This document shows positions 24,233 through 33,561 of a stretch of DNA of 64,000 nt, one piece after another. Source of the stretch: SBAX01 sp964646605. Its GTDB lineage: Bacteria; Planctomycetota; Phycisphaerae; UBA1845. The first letter of the stretch is position 1; each line of letters begins with the position of its first letter. Below the pieces are notes generated by a model, which worked only from the letters and a program-made list of their open reading frames with translations, did no database searches and was not told the DNA's origin. Location of the stretch: the NCBI GenBank assembly GCA_964646605.1, contig CAZYEX010000099.1, forward strand, positions 108,850 through 172,849, in the 5' to 3' direction. Position numbers and translations under genes: made by a program.

Positions 24233-25924
24233 CTATGGGCCGGGGAGGAGGAGGGAGAAGGCGCCGAAGTCGGAGAGGTCGATGTCGTCGTCGCCGTCGA
24301 AGTCGAGTTCATAGCACCCGCTCGGACAAGTCGTTGGCGCTGTACCCGAGAAGCAGTTTTGGAAACGGGCAAGATCAAGCAGGTCGACGTCACCATCGGC
24401 GTCCAGGTCGGGCGTTGGTTCTACGCAAACTAGTTTGCTCACGAATTGTTCAAGCGCACTACTCATGTCCTCGCGTTGATCCACGGCGCACCCCGGATCA
24501 AAATCCGCCATTTGCGAGAACACTCCGCTCAGAACCAATCCTCCGTCGGGCGAGGGCTCCAGAAAGTCGCCGGCCGTGTTGTTGGGACCGCCGATCGTGC
24601 GCGTCCACACCCAATCCCCGTTCGCGCCGAGTTTGGTGATGAAGACGTCATCGGCCCCCGCCGAGGTGAATTCCACGACGCCTGGTCCCGGATCGAAATC
24701 CATCGGTACGCTTTGGAACGACCCGATCACCACCACCCCGCCGTCGGGCTCCACGGCCACTCCGGCCCCGAACCCGTCGCCGGTGAACGTCCTGGTCCAG
24801 GCATAGGAACCGTCGTTGTGCCATTTGCTGACGTAGACGTCGGTGGGTCCCACGGTGAAGCGTTCGTCCACGCCCCCCGGAGTCGGATCGAAGTCCACCG
24901 CCCCCACGAAATTGCGAAACGCGCCCACGACCCAGATATCGCCGTTGGCGTCGACCTCGATCGGGTCGTACACCGTTCGGGTCAAGTCCTGCAGTACGCG
25001 CGTCCAGGCGTACGACCCGTCGGGAAAGAACTTGGTGACGAACAGAGCATCCGGAACCTGCGCGATCTGAATGTCCACACCCTCGCTCGGGTCGAAGTCG
25101 GCCTGCGCGCTGAACGACCCGTAGACGAAGACATTGTCATCCGCATCGACCTGGGCGAAAAATCCATGATCAAGCCCGCTTCCGCCCAGCGTTCGTGTCC
25201 AGAGGTACGAGCCGTCGGGGCCCAGCTTGGTGACGAACGCATCCAGGCTGTCCTTGGTGAAAATCGGCGTCGAAACACGAAGGTCCACGTCTTCACCAGG
25301 GTCGAAGTCCGCCGACCCGCGGAAGGAGCCCACCGCGATGACGTTCCCGCCGCCGTCAATTGCCAGCCCGCTTGCGTCCGCGACGTCAAGCCCGGCGGCG
25401 AAAACCCACGTTCCCTCGTAGTCGCCGTCAGCGGTGAATCTTGTGACGAACGCGTCGTTCTCGCCCAGAGAGGTGCGCTCGTCGACACCCTCGCCCGGGT
25501 CAAAATCGACGCTCGATTCCAAGGACCCCGCGACCCAGATGTGCCCATCGGGACTCACGGCGACGCCCCGCCCCCCATCCTGCCCCGGTCCGCCGAAAGT
25601 TAAGGTCCACGCGTACGACCCGTCCGGACGCAGTTTGGTCAGAAGAACATCGATGCTGTCGTCATTCGATTCCCGAAGATCGACCCCCTCCGAAGGATCG
25701 AAATCGAGCGGGCCGTCAAAATCGCCTGTGATATAAATGATTCTGTCCGGTGCGACGGCCAAGTCTGAGAAGCTCAATCCCGAGTCTCTCGGATAGGTTC
25801 TTGTCCAGGCCCCGACGGGAGCCGCACAACCTTCGGTAGCGACAGGACTTACGTCGCCGTCGGACCGAGCCGCGGTGGCCAAAAGACACAAGCCCAGGAT
25901 CAGTGAAGCGCCCAGCGGTCGCAA
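24233..25924 (-). CDS. Secreted 7-repeat DFDPG protein with C-terminal dockerin-like domain
   Basis: The 563-residue protein has a signal peptide (LRPLGASLILGLCLLATAAR) and then seven repeats of about 65 residues, each with the loop DFDP-[GST]-x-G-V-[DE] followed by a VTKL-type strand and a DGSYAWTRT turn. This fits a seven-bladed beta-propeller related to SBBP repeats. The last 60 residues hold two EF-hand-like halves (DLDADGDVDLLDLARFQ and ELDFDGDDDIDLSDFGAF), a dockerin-like domain probably binding calcium. The TTG start at 25924 has AGGAGGTGGG upstream. It is probably an extracellular or surface protein; the binding partner is unknown. Repeats VSPDGHIW, ANGDIW also appear. Confidence 0.82.
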   Translation of the reverse strand: MRPLGASLILGLCLLATAARSDGDVSPVATEGCAAPVGAWTRTYPRDSGLSFSDLAVAPDRIIYITGDFDGPLDFDPSEGVDLRESNDDSIDVLLTKLRPDGSYAWTLTFGGPGQDGGRGVAVSPDGHIWVAGSLESSVDFDPGEGVDERTSLGENDAFVTRFTADGDYEGTWVFAAGLDVADASGLAIDGGGNVIAVGSFRGSADFDPGEDVDLRVSTPIFTKDSLDAFVTKLGPDGSYLWTRTLGGSGLDHGFFAQVDADDNVFVYGSFSAQADFDPSEGVDIQIAQVPDALFVTKFFPDGSYAWTRVLQDLTRTVYDPIEVDANGDIWVVGAFRNFVGAVDFDPTPGGVDERFTVGPTDVYVSKWHNDGSYAWTRTFTGDGFGAGVAVEPDGGVVVIGSFQSVPMDFDPGPGVVEFTSAGADDVFITKLGANGDWVWTRTIGGPNNTAGDFLEPSPDGGLVLSGVFSQMADFDPGCAVDQREDMSSALEQFVSKLVCVEPTPDLDADGDVDLLDLARFQNCFSGTAPTTCPSGCYELDFDGDDDIDLSDFGAFSLLLPGP

Positions 25925-26088
25925 TGCATCCCACCTCCTCTCAGTCAGTATAGCACGCTCTTTTAGCCCCGGTACAGGTGCAATCGAAATAATTCGTCGG
26001 CTTTTTCCGGTCCGGCCTTGACTCTATCGGACGACACCCGTTCGGATCACCCAGCGTTCTCGTTCTCTTTGCGCGGAAGGAGGAACAG

Positions 26089-28794
26089 GTGCAACCGTCA
26101 CGTCATCTGCTTGTTGCTTTGGGTTTCGGTTTGGTTTGGCTCGGTCGAGACCCCGCCTTCGCCAAGAACTGGTTCGTGGCCATCGGGGGCTCCGGCGACG
26201 GGTCGGCGGCGACCCCTTACGGGAATATCCAGGCAGGAATGAACGCGGCACAGAGCGGCGACCGTGTTCTCGTCGGCGAGGGGACCTACACGGGGGCGGG
26301 CAACACGAACCTCCTGGTTCCTAACCGCTCCATGACCATCGTATGTAATGCGGGAACCCCGGGGAACTGCGTCATCGACTGCCAAAACCAATCCGGAGTC
26401 CGCGGGATCAAGTTCGCATCGGATGGCGGACAGAGTTCAACAATTCAAGGGTTTACGATCCGCCAAGGCAACTTCGGGACGGCGCCATTTAACGAGGGCG
26501 GCGGAGGAATCCTCGTCAGCAGCGCATCGCCGCGGATCGTCGGGAACATCATCGAGGATTGCGTCGTTTCTGGAGCACACGGCGGCGGAATTCAAACCAT
26601 CCTAAGCGGCGCCCCGGTGATTACCGACAACACCATCCGCCGAAACCGAAGTAACGGGAAGTTCGGCGGCGGGATCGCTGCGGAGTCTACAGGGGTGGTC
26701 ACTATCCGGGGCAACCAGATTCTTGACAATGATGCCGAGAACGCCGCCGGAATCTATGCCAGGGGGAGCGTGAGGATTCAGAATTGCACCGTCGAGGATA
26801 ACGTGGCGGCAGTGTCCGGCGGGGGAATCTATGTCGACAGCAACGGTGTATTGATCACCGATTGCACCATCGCGCGCAACACAGCTCAAGGGAATGGAGG
26901 AGGTGTTTTCATTTCTTCCGCCAGGGGTACAACCCTCACCAAGTGCCTCATCGCCGGAAATACGAGTACGACTTACGGTGGCGGCGTCGGGGGGGATTCG
27001 GGTGCGGTCCCGGTCATCGTCAACTGCGTGATCAGCAACAACGTAGCCAACGATGCCGGCGGAGGCGTGTACCTCCTCAACGATCAGCATTCGAGCGCTC
27101 CAAAAATGAGCAACACGTTGTTCGCCTACAACGTAGTCATAAGCGACGCGGTAGAAGGCCTAGGCGGGGGGCTCTACGCGGGCAACATCAACCCCCTAGT
27201 GATCCACAACTGTACCTTCGCCTACAACAAGTATGCGGGCGCCACCACAAACCAATTCCGCGGCGGCGGGGGCATGACCTTCGACTCTACCAAGGTGACC
27301 ATCACCAACACCCACGCGTGGGGTAACGAGAACACCGGAGGGGAATCCGGTTCCCAAATGTTTATCAAGGGCGATGGAACGGAAGCAACGGTGCGCTATA
27401 GCAACTTCCAATTCGGGCAGAACCGCGTGAAAACATCGGGCAGCCCTACGTTGAACTGGGATGTGGGCTCGAACCTTCCGCCGGGGAGTGCCCCTACGTT
27501 CGAAGACCGCGATGGTCTCGACGATCAGGAAAATACATGGGCGGACAACGACTTTCGACTGAAGTTGAATTCGCCGGGTAACGACGCGGGGAACAACCTG
27601 GACATCGCGCAGGACTGGGCGGACCTCGACGGCGATACCATACTGACCGAGCCGGTCCCCTTCGCCATCAACGGCGGTCGTCGCGGCGATGACCCGGCGG
27701 CGGCCGACGCCGGCGCGCCGGCGGGTGGTTTTCCCTTCGTGGACATGGGTCCGTATGAGCGTTGCACGTACCAAATCGGAGTCGTGGGCGACGCGAACTC
27801 ACTACCCAGCAACCGCTTCCTGGCCATGTCGGTGCCCATCGCGGACCCGTTGCAGGCACCGACGGAACTCCTGGCCATTCGCGTGACCCTTGTCGACTTG
27901 CAGACTCCCAATCCGCCGAACCTCCCGGCGAATCCACCGACGGACTTCAGCGCCTTCGAGTCCGCAACCTGCAACGCGGCGGGCGAATCCAATAGCTGTA
28001 CTCGGTGGGTGGGTCCCCCTTCGACGTTCCTGGAATCGCAGGACACGCCCGGTGCAGGTAGTTTCCGGGCCGCGAGACTTCAATGCACGCCCAAGTACCA
28101 CAATTGGGGAAATGAGGGCGTGTTCTATGTAACGGGAGCCGAGATCGTCCCCAGTTCCGTCTACCGGGTGGACACATTCGCGTCGGTTTGCACCGGGATC
28201 GAGGAGACCTGTCAGAACCTTTCGTGTCCGATCGAGATGAGAACTGCGCGCTGGGGCGATGTTGCCGATTACTTCCGACCCCCTTCTACGACGACACAAC
28301 CCGATGCGATTGACATCGCCCAGCTTGTGAGCAAGTTCGGGAGCCTGCCGGGCGCGATACCGAAGGTCCGCGCTCAGGTGCAGCCCAACCTGCCAGAACT
28401 GACGACAGACGTAGGTGCGATTGACATCGTCTTGGCGAACGACGCCTTCAAGGGTTTCGCTTATCCCCTGAGCGGTCCGTGTATTTGTCCCTCGGCAGTG
28501 CCGTGCGGCGTCATCGCGTGTGGGAGCGCCTCGCAATGCACGACATATGGCTCAGGGGCTACATGCGTGAGGACGTGTGTGGGCGCGCCCAACGCCGGGC
28601 AGATTTGCACGGGCCCAAAGGACTGCAACATTTGCGAACTTGGCACGTTCCACGGGTTGCCCTGCGACCCGAACTTGACCGCCGGCCTCAACCCCTGCAA
28701 CGTAGCAGGCGGGACCTGCCCGTTTACCGGCGTATGCGGCGCCGTCAGCGATAACCCGGGTTTCTGTCGCGATCGTTGCGGGCGATGTCAATGA
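26089..28794 (+). CDS. Secreted right-handed beta-helix protein with cysteine-rich tail
   Basis: The 901-residue product has a signal peptide and a parallel beta-helix (about residues 45-480) with GSGDGSAATPYGNIQAGMNA, a typical DUF1565 opening, and many NCxxxxN-GGGI turns. A C-terminal domain (about 600-800) is followed by a tail of about 20 cysteines (CTGPKDCNICELG, CNVAGGTCPFTGVC), ending in FCRDRCGRCQ. The tail looks disulfide-bonded and reminiscent of surface proteins of this phylum. The GTG at 26089 is decided by a GGAAGGAGG six bases upstream. Beta-helix proteins often bind or cleave polysaccharides, but no catalytic residues are evident. The gene at 28842 follows on the same strand. 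Confidence 0.8.
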   Translation: MQPSRHLLVALGFGLVWLGRDPAFAKNWFVAIGGSGDGSAATPYGNIQAGMNAAQSGDRVLVGEGTYTGAGNTNLLVPNRSMTIVCNAGTPGNCVIDCQNQSGVRGIKFASDGGQSSTIQGFTIRQGNFGTAPFNEGGGGILVSSASPRIVGNIIEDCVVSGAHGGGIQTILSGAPVITDNTIRRNRSNGKFGGGIAAESTGVVTIRGNQILDNDAENAAGIYARGSVRIQNCTVEDNVAAVSGGGIYVDSNGVLITDCTIARNTAQGNGGGVFISSARGTTLTKCLIAGNTSTTYGGGVGGDSGAVPVIVNCVISNNVANDAGGGVYLLNDQHSSAPKMSNTLFAYNVVISDAVEGLGGGLYAGNINPLVIHNCTFAYNKYAGATTNQFRGGGGMTFDSTKVTITNTHAWGNENTGGESGSQMFIKGDGTEATVRYSNFQFGQNRVKTSGSPTLNWDVGSNLPPGSAPTFEDRDGLDDQENTWADNDFRLKLNSPGNDAGNNLDIAQDWADLDGDTILTEPVPFAINGGRRGDDPAAADAGAPAGGFPFVDMGPYERCTYQIGVVGDANSLPSNRFLAMSVPIADPLQAPTELLAIRVTLVDLQTPNPPNLPANPPTDFSAFESATCNAAGESNSCTRWVGPPSTFLESQDTPGAGSFRAARLQCTPKYHNWGNEGVFYVTGAEIVPSSVYRVDTFASVCTGIEETCQNLSCPIEMRTARWGDVADYFRPPSTTTQPDAIDIAQLVSKFGSLPGAIPKVRAQVQPNLPELTTDVGAIDIVLANDAFKGFAYPLSGPCICPSAVPCGVIACGSASQCTTYGSGATCVRTCVGAPNAGQICTGPKDCNICELGTFHGLPCDPNLTAGLNPCNVAGGTCPFTGVCGAVSDNPGFCRDRCGRCQ

Positions 28795-28841
28795 TCAGAG
28801 CCGCAACCTCAAGGAAGCGGACCGACTTTGGAGTATCTGGC

Positions 28842-30005
28842 ATGTTGTCACGACCCTCAATCCACTTCGTTCTGACGATCGGGTTCCTCGCCGTCGCCCC
28901 GGCCGCGGCGGCGGTCCGGTACGCCCAACCGAACGGTCTGGGTTCGGGCGACTGTCTGACGTGGGCGGGAGCGTGCTCGCTCTCACATGCCATCGCGCAG
29001 GCTGTCGCAGGTCAGGACCAGGTTTGGGCAAAGGCGGGAACTTATCCACCCGTCACGCTCAAGAACGGGGTGAAGATCATCGGCGGCTTCGCCGGAACCG
29101 AAACAAGCGCCAGCCAGAGCAACCATACGATAAACGTCACCGTGATCGACGGTGCCGGGACCGCTCAGTGCGTGGTTGACGACCCCGGCACAACGGGCAC
29201 TTCGACTCTTCTCCGCGGGTTTACGATTCGCAACGGCGTGGATTCCGGCTCGGACGGCGGCGGTGGGATGGTTCTGATCAATAGCAGTGCCTTGATCGCC
29301 TACTGCACGTTCGAGAACAACCGCGCTGCCGACTTTGGTGGCGGCGTTGCCGTCCGCGACTCGGGGTCCCCGCAGTTTTTCAACTGCATCTTCCGCAACA
29401 ATGGCGAGGGCGGCACTTTGGACACCAAGGGCGGCGGTGCGGCCTTCATTTACCGTGCCTCCCCGACGTTCGTGAACTGTCTGTTCCATAACAACGTCGC
29501 CAACGAAGGAGGGGCGGCGCTGGTGGGCTATGGGACACCGACCTTCATCAACTGTACCATCGTCGATAACGATACAACGGTGAGTTATGGCGGCGGGGTC
29601 GCCGATCAGGAAGGACGCTCGTTTTTCAAAAATTGTATCCTCTGGGGCAACACGGCGGTGAAAGGCGGCGGATACAGCAACCAGATTTTCAGTGGGTCAA
29701 TGGGGGCCTCGACCGCCGTCAACTGTACCATCCAAGGCGGCTGGCCGGGAACAAATATCCTGACCGCCGACCCGCTCTTTGCCAATCCTGGGGCGGGAGC
29801 CTACACACTTCAATCCACGTCGCCGTGCAAGAACGCCGGCGAAAGTCTCCTCCTTGCCAATGACGCGGCCGACCTCAACTGGAACGGCGACACCGGGGAG
29901 TTCGTTCCCAGGGACTTAGGGCAACTTCCGCGCGTGCGGTTGGGTGCGGTGGATATGGGCGCTCACGAAATCTTCAGCGACTCACCGCCCGGCGGCGATC
30001 CGTGA
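28842..30005 (+). CDS. Secreted right-handed beta-helix protein (choice-of-anchor Q-like)
   Basis: The 387-residue product has a signal peptide (residues 1-22), a YAQPNGLGSGDCLTWAGACS start and a parallel beta-helix with recurring NC-x-F-x-NN-x-A motifs. The C-terminus (RLGAVDMGAHEIF) is the usual end of the choice-of-anchor Q domain, common in surface beta-helix proteins of environmental bacteria. A frame open to 28776 exists, but GGAG at 28830 supports the ATG at 28842. The stop is 24 bases inside the end of the convergent sarcosine oxidase-like gene. Function unknown beyond a surface or extracellular role; it resembles its neighbour at 26089-28794. Confidence 0.8.
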   Translation: MLSRPSIHFVLTIGFLAVAPAAAAVRYAQPNGLGSGDCLTWAGACSLSHAIAQAVAGQDQVWAKAGTYPPVTLKNGVKIIGGFAGTETSASQSNHTINVTVIDGAGTAQCVVDDPGTTGTSTLLRGFTIRNGVDSGSDGGGGMVLINSSALIAYCTFENNRAADFGGGVAVRDSGSPQFFNCIFRNNGEGGTLDTKGGGAAFIYRASPTFVNCLFHNNVANEGGAALVGYGTPTFINCTIVDNDTTVSYGGGVADQEGRSFFKNCILWGNTAVKGGGYSNQIFSGSMGASTAVNCTIQGGWPGTNILTADPLFANPGAGAYTLQSTSPCKNAGESLLLANDAADLNWNGDTGEFVPRDLGQLPRVRLGAVDMGAHEIFSDSPPGGDP

Positions 30006-31124
30006 TCGATCTGCGCGCAGGAAGCCGACGGGGTGTGCGGTTCGCCCGTCCGCAACCAGGTCGGCGAGGACGGAGCCAATCACGGGTGCGAACTTGAACC
30101 CGTGGCCGCTGAAACCGCAGGCGTATACGACGTTGGCGTGCCTCGGATGACGATCGACGATGAAATGCTCGTCGGGCGTCATGGTGTACATGCAGACCGA
30201 GCGGCGCGTGACGCGCGTGCCCAGGCGCGGCGCGTGGTGCTCGAGGAAACGGCGAAGCGGCGTCTCCTCGTTGAGATGAACGTCGCGATCCAGAGCGGTG
30301 GGATGGGAAACCACTTGCCCGCCGTAGTGATCGCTGACCTTGACGCCGAGTTCGTCGATGGCCGGAAAGCCGTAGAAAAAACCTTCGGGCCGGTCGAATC
30401 CGAACACAGGACAGCCGCGCTCGTATCGATACGCGGCATCTTCCGCGGCGAACCAGAGCACCACCTTGCGACGGACGGTGAGCGGTAGACCCATCGCGGC
30501 CAGCAAAGACCCCGACCACGCCCCGCCGCAGATCACCAAGTTGCGGGCAAGATACCGGCCGTCATCGGCTACGACGGTCACGCCTGAGGAATCCGCGGAC
30601 CAATCGAGCACCCGCCGGCCAGTGGTCAGCGTTGCGCCGAAGGTACGTGCAAGGTCGCAATGGGCACGCACGCAGTTTTCGACTTCAAGGAACCCCGAGG
30701 CGGGTTCGAAGAGGACCTGCATGTCGGGGTCGAAGACCAATCCCGGGAATCGCTTCGCGGATTCGTCGGGTGAGAGGCATTCGATGGGAAGGCGGTGTTC
30801 GTCGGCGGCGCGGCGGACGCCCGCCATCACGGTCCCGTCGGGTTTTCCGGCGAGCACCAATCCGCAGCGATGGAGGAGTTTCCGCGAGACGCTCTCCTCG
30901 AGCTGAGCCCACAAAATATAGGCTTTTTCAACAAGCGGCACGTAGTCGGGGTGCTCGAAGTAGGCTTTGCGAATCAGCCGCGTCTGGCCGTGCGAGCTGC
31001 CCCGGTCGTGGGCGATGTCGAACTGCTCCAGCCCGAGGACCTTCAGCCCCCGCCGCGCAAGGTGACATATGGCGGCACTCCCCATTCCGCCCAAACCCAG
31101 CACGATCGCATCCCAGGTCGCCAT
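29982..31124 (-). CDS. Sarcosine oxidase / N-methyl-tryptophan oxidase-like flavoenzyme
   Basis: The 380-residue protein is a DAO-family FAD oxidase similar to monomeric sarcosine oxidase and N-methyltryptophan oxidase. The N-terminal dinucleotide-binding motif is GLGGMGSAAICHLARRG. HDRGSSHGQTRLIRKAYFEHPDY is the SoxA signature near residues 38-60, and CMYTMTPDEHFIVDRHP with CGFSGHGFKFAPVIG is the C-terminal FAD contact, where sarcosine oxidases carry a cysteine that forms the covalent flavin link. It probably oxidises a secondary amine to release an aldehyde and peroxide. It overlaps the end of the convergent beta-helix gene by 24 bases. The substrate cannot be read from sequence. Confidence 0.85.
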   Translation of the reverse strand: MATWDAIVLGLGGMGSAAICHLARRGLKVLGLEQFDIAHDRGSSHGQTRLIRKAYFEHPDYVPLVEKAYILWAQLEESVSRKLLHRCGLVLAGKPDGTVMAGVRRAADEHRLPIECLSPDESAKRFPGLVFDPDMQVLFEPASGFLEVENCVRAHCDLARTFGATLTTGRRVLDWSADSSGVTVVADDGRYLARNLVICGGAWSGSLLAAMGLPLTVRRKVVLWFAAEDAAYRYERGCPVFGFDRPEGFFYGFPAIDELGVKVSDHYGGQVVSHPTALDRDVHLNEETPLRRFLEHHAPRLGTRVTRRSVCMYTMTPDEHFIVDRHPRHANVVYACGFSGHGFKFAPVIGSVLADLVADGRTAHPVGFLRADRSRIAAGR

Positions 31125-31588
31125 GGCCCGCCCTCGCCCGACATTTCGCCGCCGCGACGTACTGTATCGCGCCGAGGCGAAGGCACCTCCTGGCGAGCCG
31201 CGGGGTTTAGCCTGCGCGGACGTCCGCAGGAGGATTCAAGTGCGGTTCGAAGGACGCCCGAGGGTCCCGATCATTCGTCCGGTCGCTTTGTTTCCGCCAT
31301 ATCCGGCCCCACCAAACCGCACAGGTTGCCAAGATTTGCCGGAAACCCCAACGTATTGGACAGGTCTAGGCGTGGCTGCGGAGGGGGGGAACTTCCGGCG
31401 TCTCACGCCGGAATGAGTATGCGTCGTTGCGGGTCGGAGTCCGGGCGTGCCGTGCCGAAACCGCCGGAAGAGTTTACCGTGCGGTGCCGAGGTCCATTCG
31501 CTCGTCCGATCGGCGGATTCGTCCGCGTTTTTCACATCCCTCGCGGACGAAGGGGGAAGAAGGGTTCATCTGGGGGGAGAAGTGAAGT
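31125..31588. other. Intergenic region between solA-like gene and lipoprotein
   Basis: About 460 bases with no credible gene. A short palindrome (CCTGCGCGGACGTCCGCAGG, 31212-31231) with a GGACGTCC core is present. GGGGGGAGA at 31572-31580 serves as ribosome site for the lipoprotein. No RNA gene recognised. Confidence 0.45.
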
Positions 31589-33079
31589 ATGAGAAGGGCA
31601 ACTGTTGTATCGTCCACTGTGTGCATCCTGGCGATATGCGCCGGGTGCGCGTCCACGCGGCGAAACGGCGCTAGTTTTTCGCCGCTCACCGTGCGGTTCG
31701 TCGCATCGCCGGACCAACCGCGGTTTGGCGACGCCGGATCGCGCCCCACGGCGCGACTCGCTAACGACGGCGACGCGGCGCGGGAATCCAGCCGTTTCGA
31801 GACCCATACGGTCGCGCTGGGGGGCGACGACAAGCACGTCATCCTCTGGGGCGGACCGTACAACGGCGAGCAGGTGACCTACGAGCCCACCGAGCTTCCG
31901 GCCGGCGCGTACACTTTCGCGTTTCTTGACCCCGACCGGGGGGCCGCGTTTCAGGGTTGGATCGCGGTGAACAACGGCGGCGACGACGTGCTCAGTGCCC
32001 TTAACCAATGGCGCGACGCCGTCCACCAGCAGGAGGAGTGGCTGGCCTATGAGTGCAAGATTCGCGGCAAGTTCACCAGCGGCGACGGCGAGGACTTCCA
32101 CCAGTTCGTCAAACAGTTGAATGGACTGCGAAAGCTCGAATCCAGAATCAACGACGCGATCCGGGCCGAGTCCCGCGATCACGAGTACATGAATCGCCAG
32201 CGTCATGCGATGCTCGGGGATGCGGAGGTCCTGATCATGCCCGGGCCGGCGAGTCCGTTTTTCCCGACCACGCAACCGGTGTTCGCGGAGTCGGAGCTTT
32301 CCGCGGCCCAGGGCGGCGCGGCGGTCACCAAGATCATCCTCGCGGGCGACTTCCAGCGCTCGGTCGAGAAGCTGGATCGGCTCAACGAGTTGCAAGAGGA
32401 GATGCGGCGATGCCGATCGGTCTTTGCCGAGGAGATCGAGCGTCTTCATCATCGGCGGAGCTATTATCGCCTGACCGCCCACCTGCTCGACCAGGATGAG
32501 CGGATCGTGGCGAACCAGCGGCGAATGATCGAGGCTCAGGGCATGCTGGCCAAGATCGATCGACAGCTCATCGCCAATCGTCGGCATGGACACGCCTTGG
32601 TGTTCGTAGCCGGTTTGTTCGCGCCGGACGAAGCCGACGCCGCGTTCGCCAAGGAGCAGTCCCAACTGCGTCGGGACCGGGCCGTGCTCGCCGAACACGC
32701 CCGGCAGATCGACTCTCAGTTCGAGAGCGCCTGGACGGACAAGCGCGTGGCACTCGAACGGCGCCGTCAGGACCTGAACGGGGAGATGGAGGAGATCGAC
32801 GGCCAGCTTGCCCAAATCGACCAGGCCCGCGTGGTGGTGGGGCAGATGCGCGATTCCTCGTCGATTATCCATCGAGAGGGTCCGGCGAGTGTCCTGAACG
32901 CGGCGCTGGTGGACGCCCAGGTGCCGGCGCGGTTGGCGGACGCCATCGAGCGGAATTCGCTGATGACCATCCGCTTGCAGACGGTGCGTGACGGTTCCGC
33001 GCCCAATTCCGACGTGACCGTTCGGCCGCTTGACAGCGAGCAAGCGCTGGCCGCGACGATGACGGTGGAGGAGCCGTAG
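31589..33079 (+). CDS. Lipoprotein with long coiled-coil core, unknown function
   Basis: The 496-residue product has a signal peptide ending in a lipobox-like AICAGC (Cys at residue 20). After a small domain with YNGEQVTYEPTELPAGAYTFAF, the part from about 130 to 430 is rich in charged helix with repeating ERIxRxxRxMIEAQ and LRRDRAVLAEHARQIDSQ stretches, predicted coiled coil. The C-terminus holds ARLADAIERNSLMTIRLQTVRDG. I do not recognise a family. It is probably an envelope protein. It is followed by a good terminator, so it is likely monocistronic. Confidence 0.65.
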   Translation: MRRATVVSSTVCILAICAGCASTRRNGASFSPLTVRFVASPDQPRFGDAGSRPTARLANDGDAARESSRFETHTVALGGDDKHVILWGGPYNGEQVTYEPTELPAGAYTFAFLDPDRGAAFQGWIAVNNGGDDVLSALNQWRDAVHQQEEWLAYECKIRGKFTSGDGEDFHQFVKQLNGLRKLESRINDAIRAESRDHEYMNRQRHAMLGDAEVLIMPGPASPFFPTTQPVFAESELSAAQGGAAVTKIILAGDFQRSVEKLDRLNELQEEMRRCRSVFAEEIERLHHRRSYYRLTAHLLDQDERIVANQRRMIEAQGMLAKIDRQLIANRRHGHALVFVAGLFAPDEADAAFAKEQSQLRRDRAVLAEHARQIDSQFESAWTDKRVALERRRQDLNGEMEEIDGQLAQIDQARVVVGQMRDSSSIIHREGPASVLNAALVDAQVPARLADAIERNSLMTIRLQTVRDGSAPNSDVTVRPLDSEQALAATMTVEEP

Positions 33080-33112
33080 GTCGCCGGGGCCGTCGCAGGT
33101 GAGTCTAAGACC

Positions 33113-33162
33113 GAGCCTCGGTCCGGGGCTTTGGAACCCGGGCCGAGGCTCGCTCGTTTTGT
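33113..33162 (+). terminator. Intrinsic terminator after the lipoprotein gene
   Basis: GAGCCTCGGTCCGGG (33113-33127) pairs with CCCGGGCCGAGGCTC (33137-33151) with one G-T pair, a 9-base loop and then GCTCGTTTTG. Confidence 0.85.
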
Positions 33163-33197
33163 ATCCGCCGGCGGGCAGAACCCCCGTCCGGGAGGTC

Positions 33198-33281
33198 GCT
33201 TCATAAGGAATGTTGCATCTAGGGCGTGACCATTATAAAGTTATCGACGAAACCTTATAATGCTCGACGAGCTTCATAAGG
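33198..33281. repeat. Short direct repeats around an AT-rich palindrome
   Basis: GCTTCATAAGG occurs at 33198-33208 and again at 33271-33281. Between them lie CATTATAAAG (33231-33240) and CCTTATAATG (33253-33262), inverted with one mismatch around a 12-base spacer. The AT-rich arms stand out against GC-rich surroundings. The layout recalls the core of a tyrosine-recombinase site or an excised element with duplicated target; neither is proved. Confidence 0.5.
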
Positions 33282-33285
33282 GAGT

Positions 33286-33519
33286 TTGTGGTTCGTGACG
33301 GAAGCCAAGCCAAAGGACTCGCGTGCCGGGGTGCTGGTGCGGCAGCCTGGGGGGTTTCGAGCCTTCGTGCCCCAACCGCTTCCGCCAGCCCCGCGATCCG
33401 TCAAACGCAGTACGGTCATCGAACCGCCGACGCGCGAAGAGTCTTGGAAGCCTCGACGTCAAGTTGCGTTCGCGGGATCATGCTTGGTATCCTGGGGTTT
33501 CTTGCAGGACCAACGGTAG
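33286..33519 (+). pseudogene. Remnant of a Fic-family N-terminus
   Basis: The open frame encodes VTEAKPKDSRAGVLVRQPGG, then FRAFVPQPLPPAPRS. Fic-domain AMP-transferases commonly begin RxGxYxxQPxGYxAFIPxPLPPDP, which this matches. After about 50 residues the similarity ends, and the frame stops at 77 residues with no HPFxxGNGR active site. Starts are TTG at 33286 or GTG at 33295, with GGGAG upstream. I read it as a decayed toxin/effector gene. It lies just after the direct-repeat structure and before the two-gene unknown module. Confidence 0.55.
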
Positions 33520-33561
33520 GTTCCCCCACTTCGGATGCGGAATCGCCTTCAGGGCTACAGG

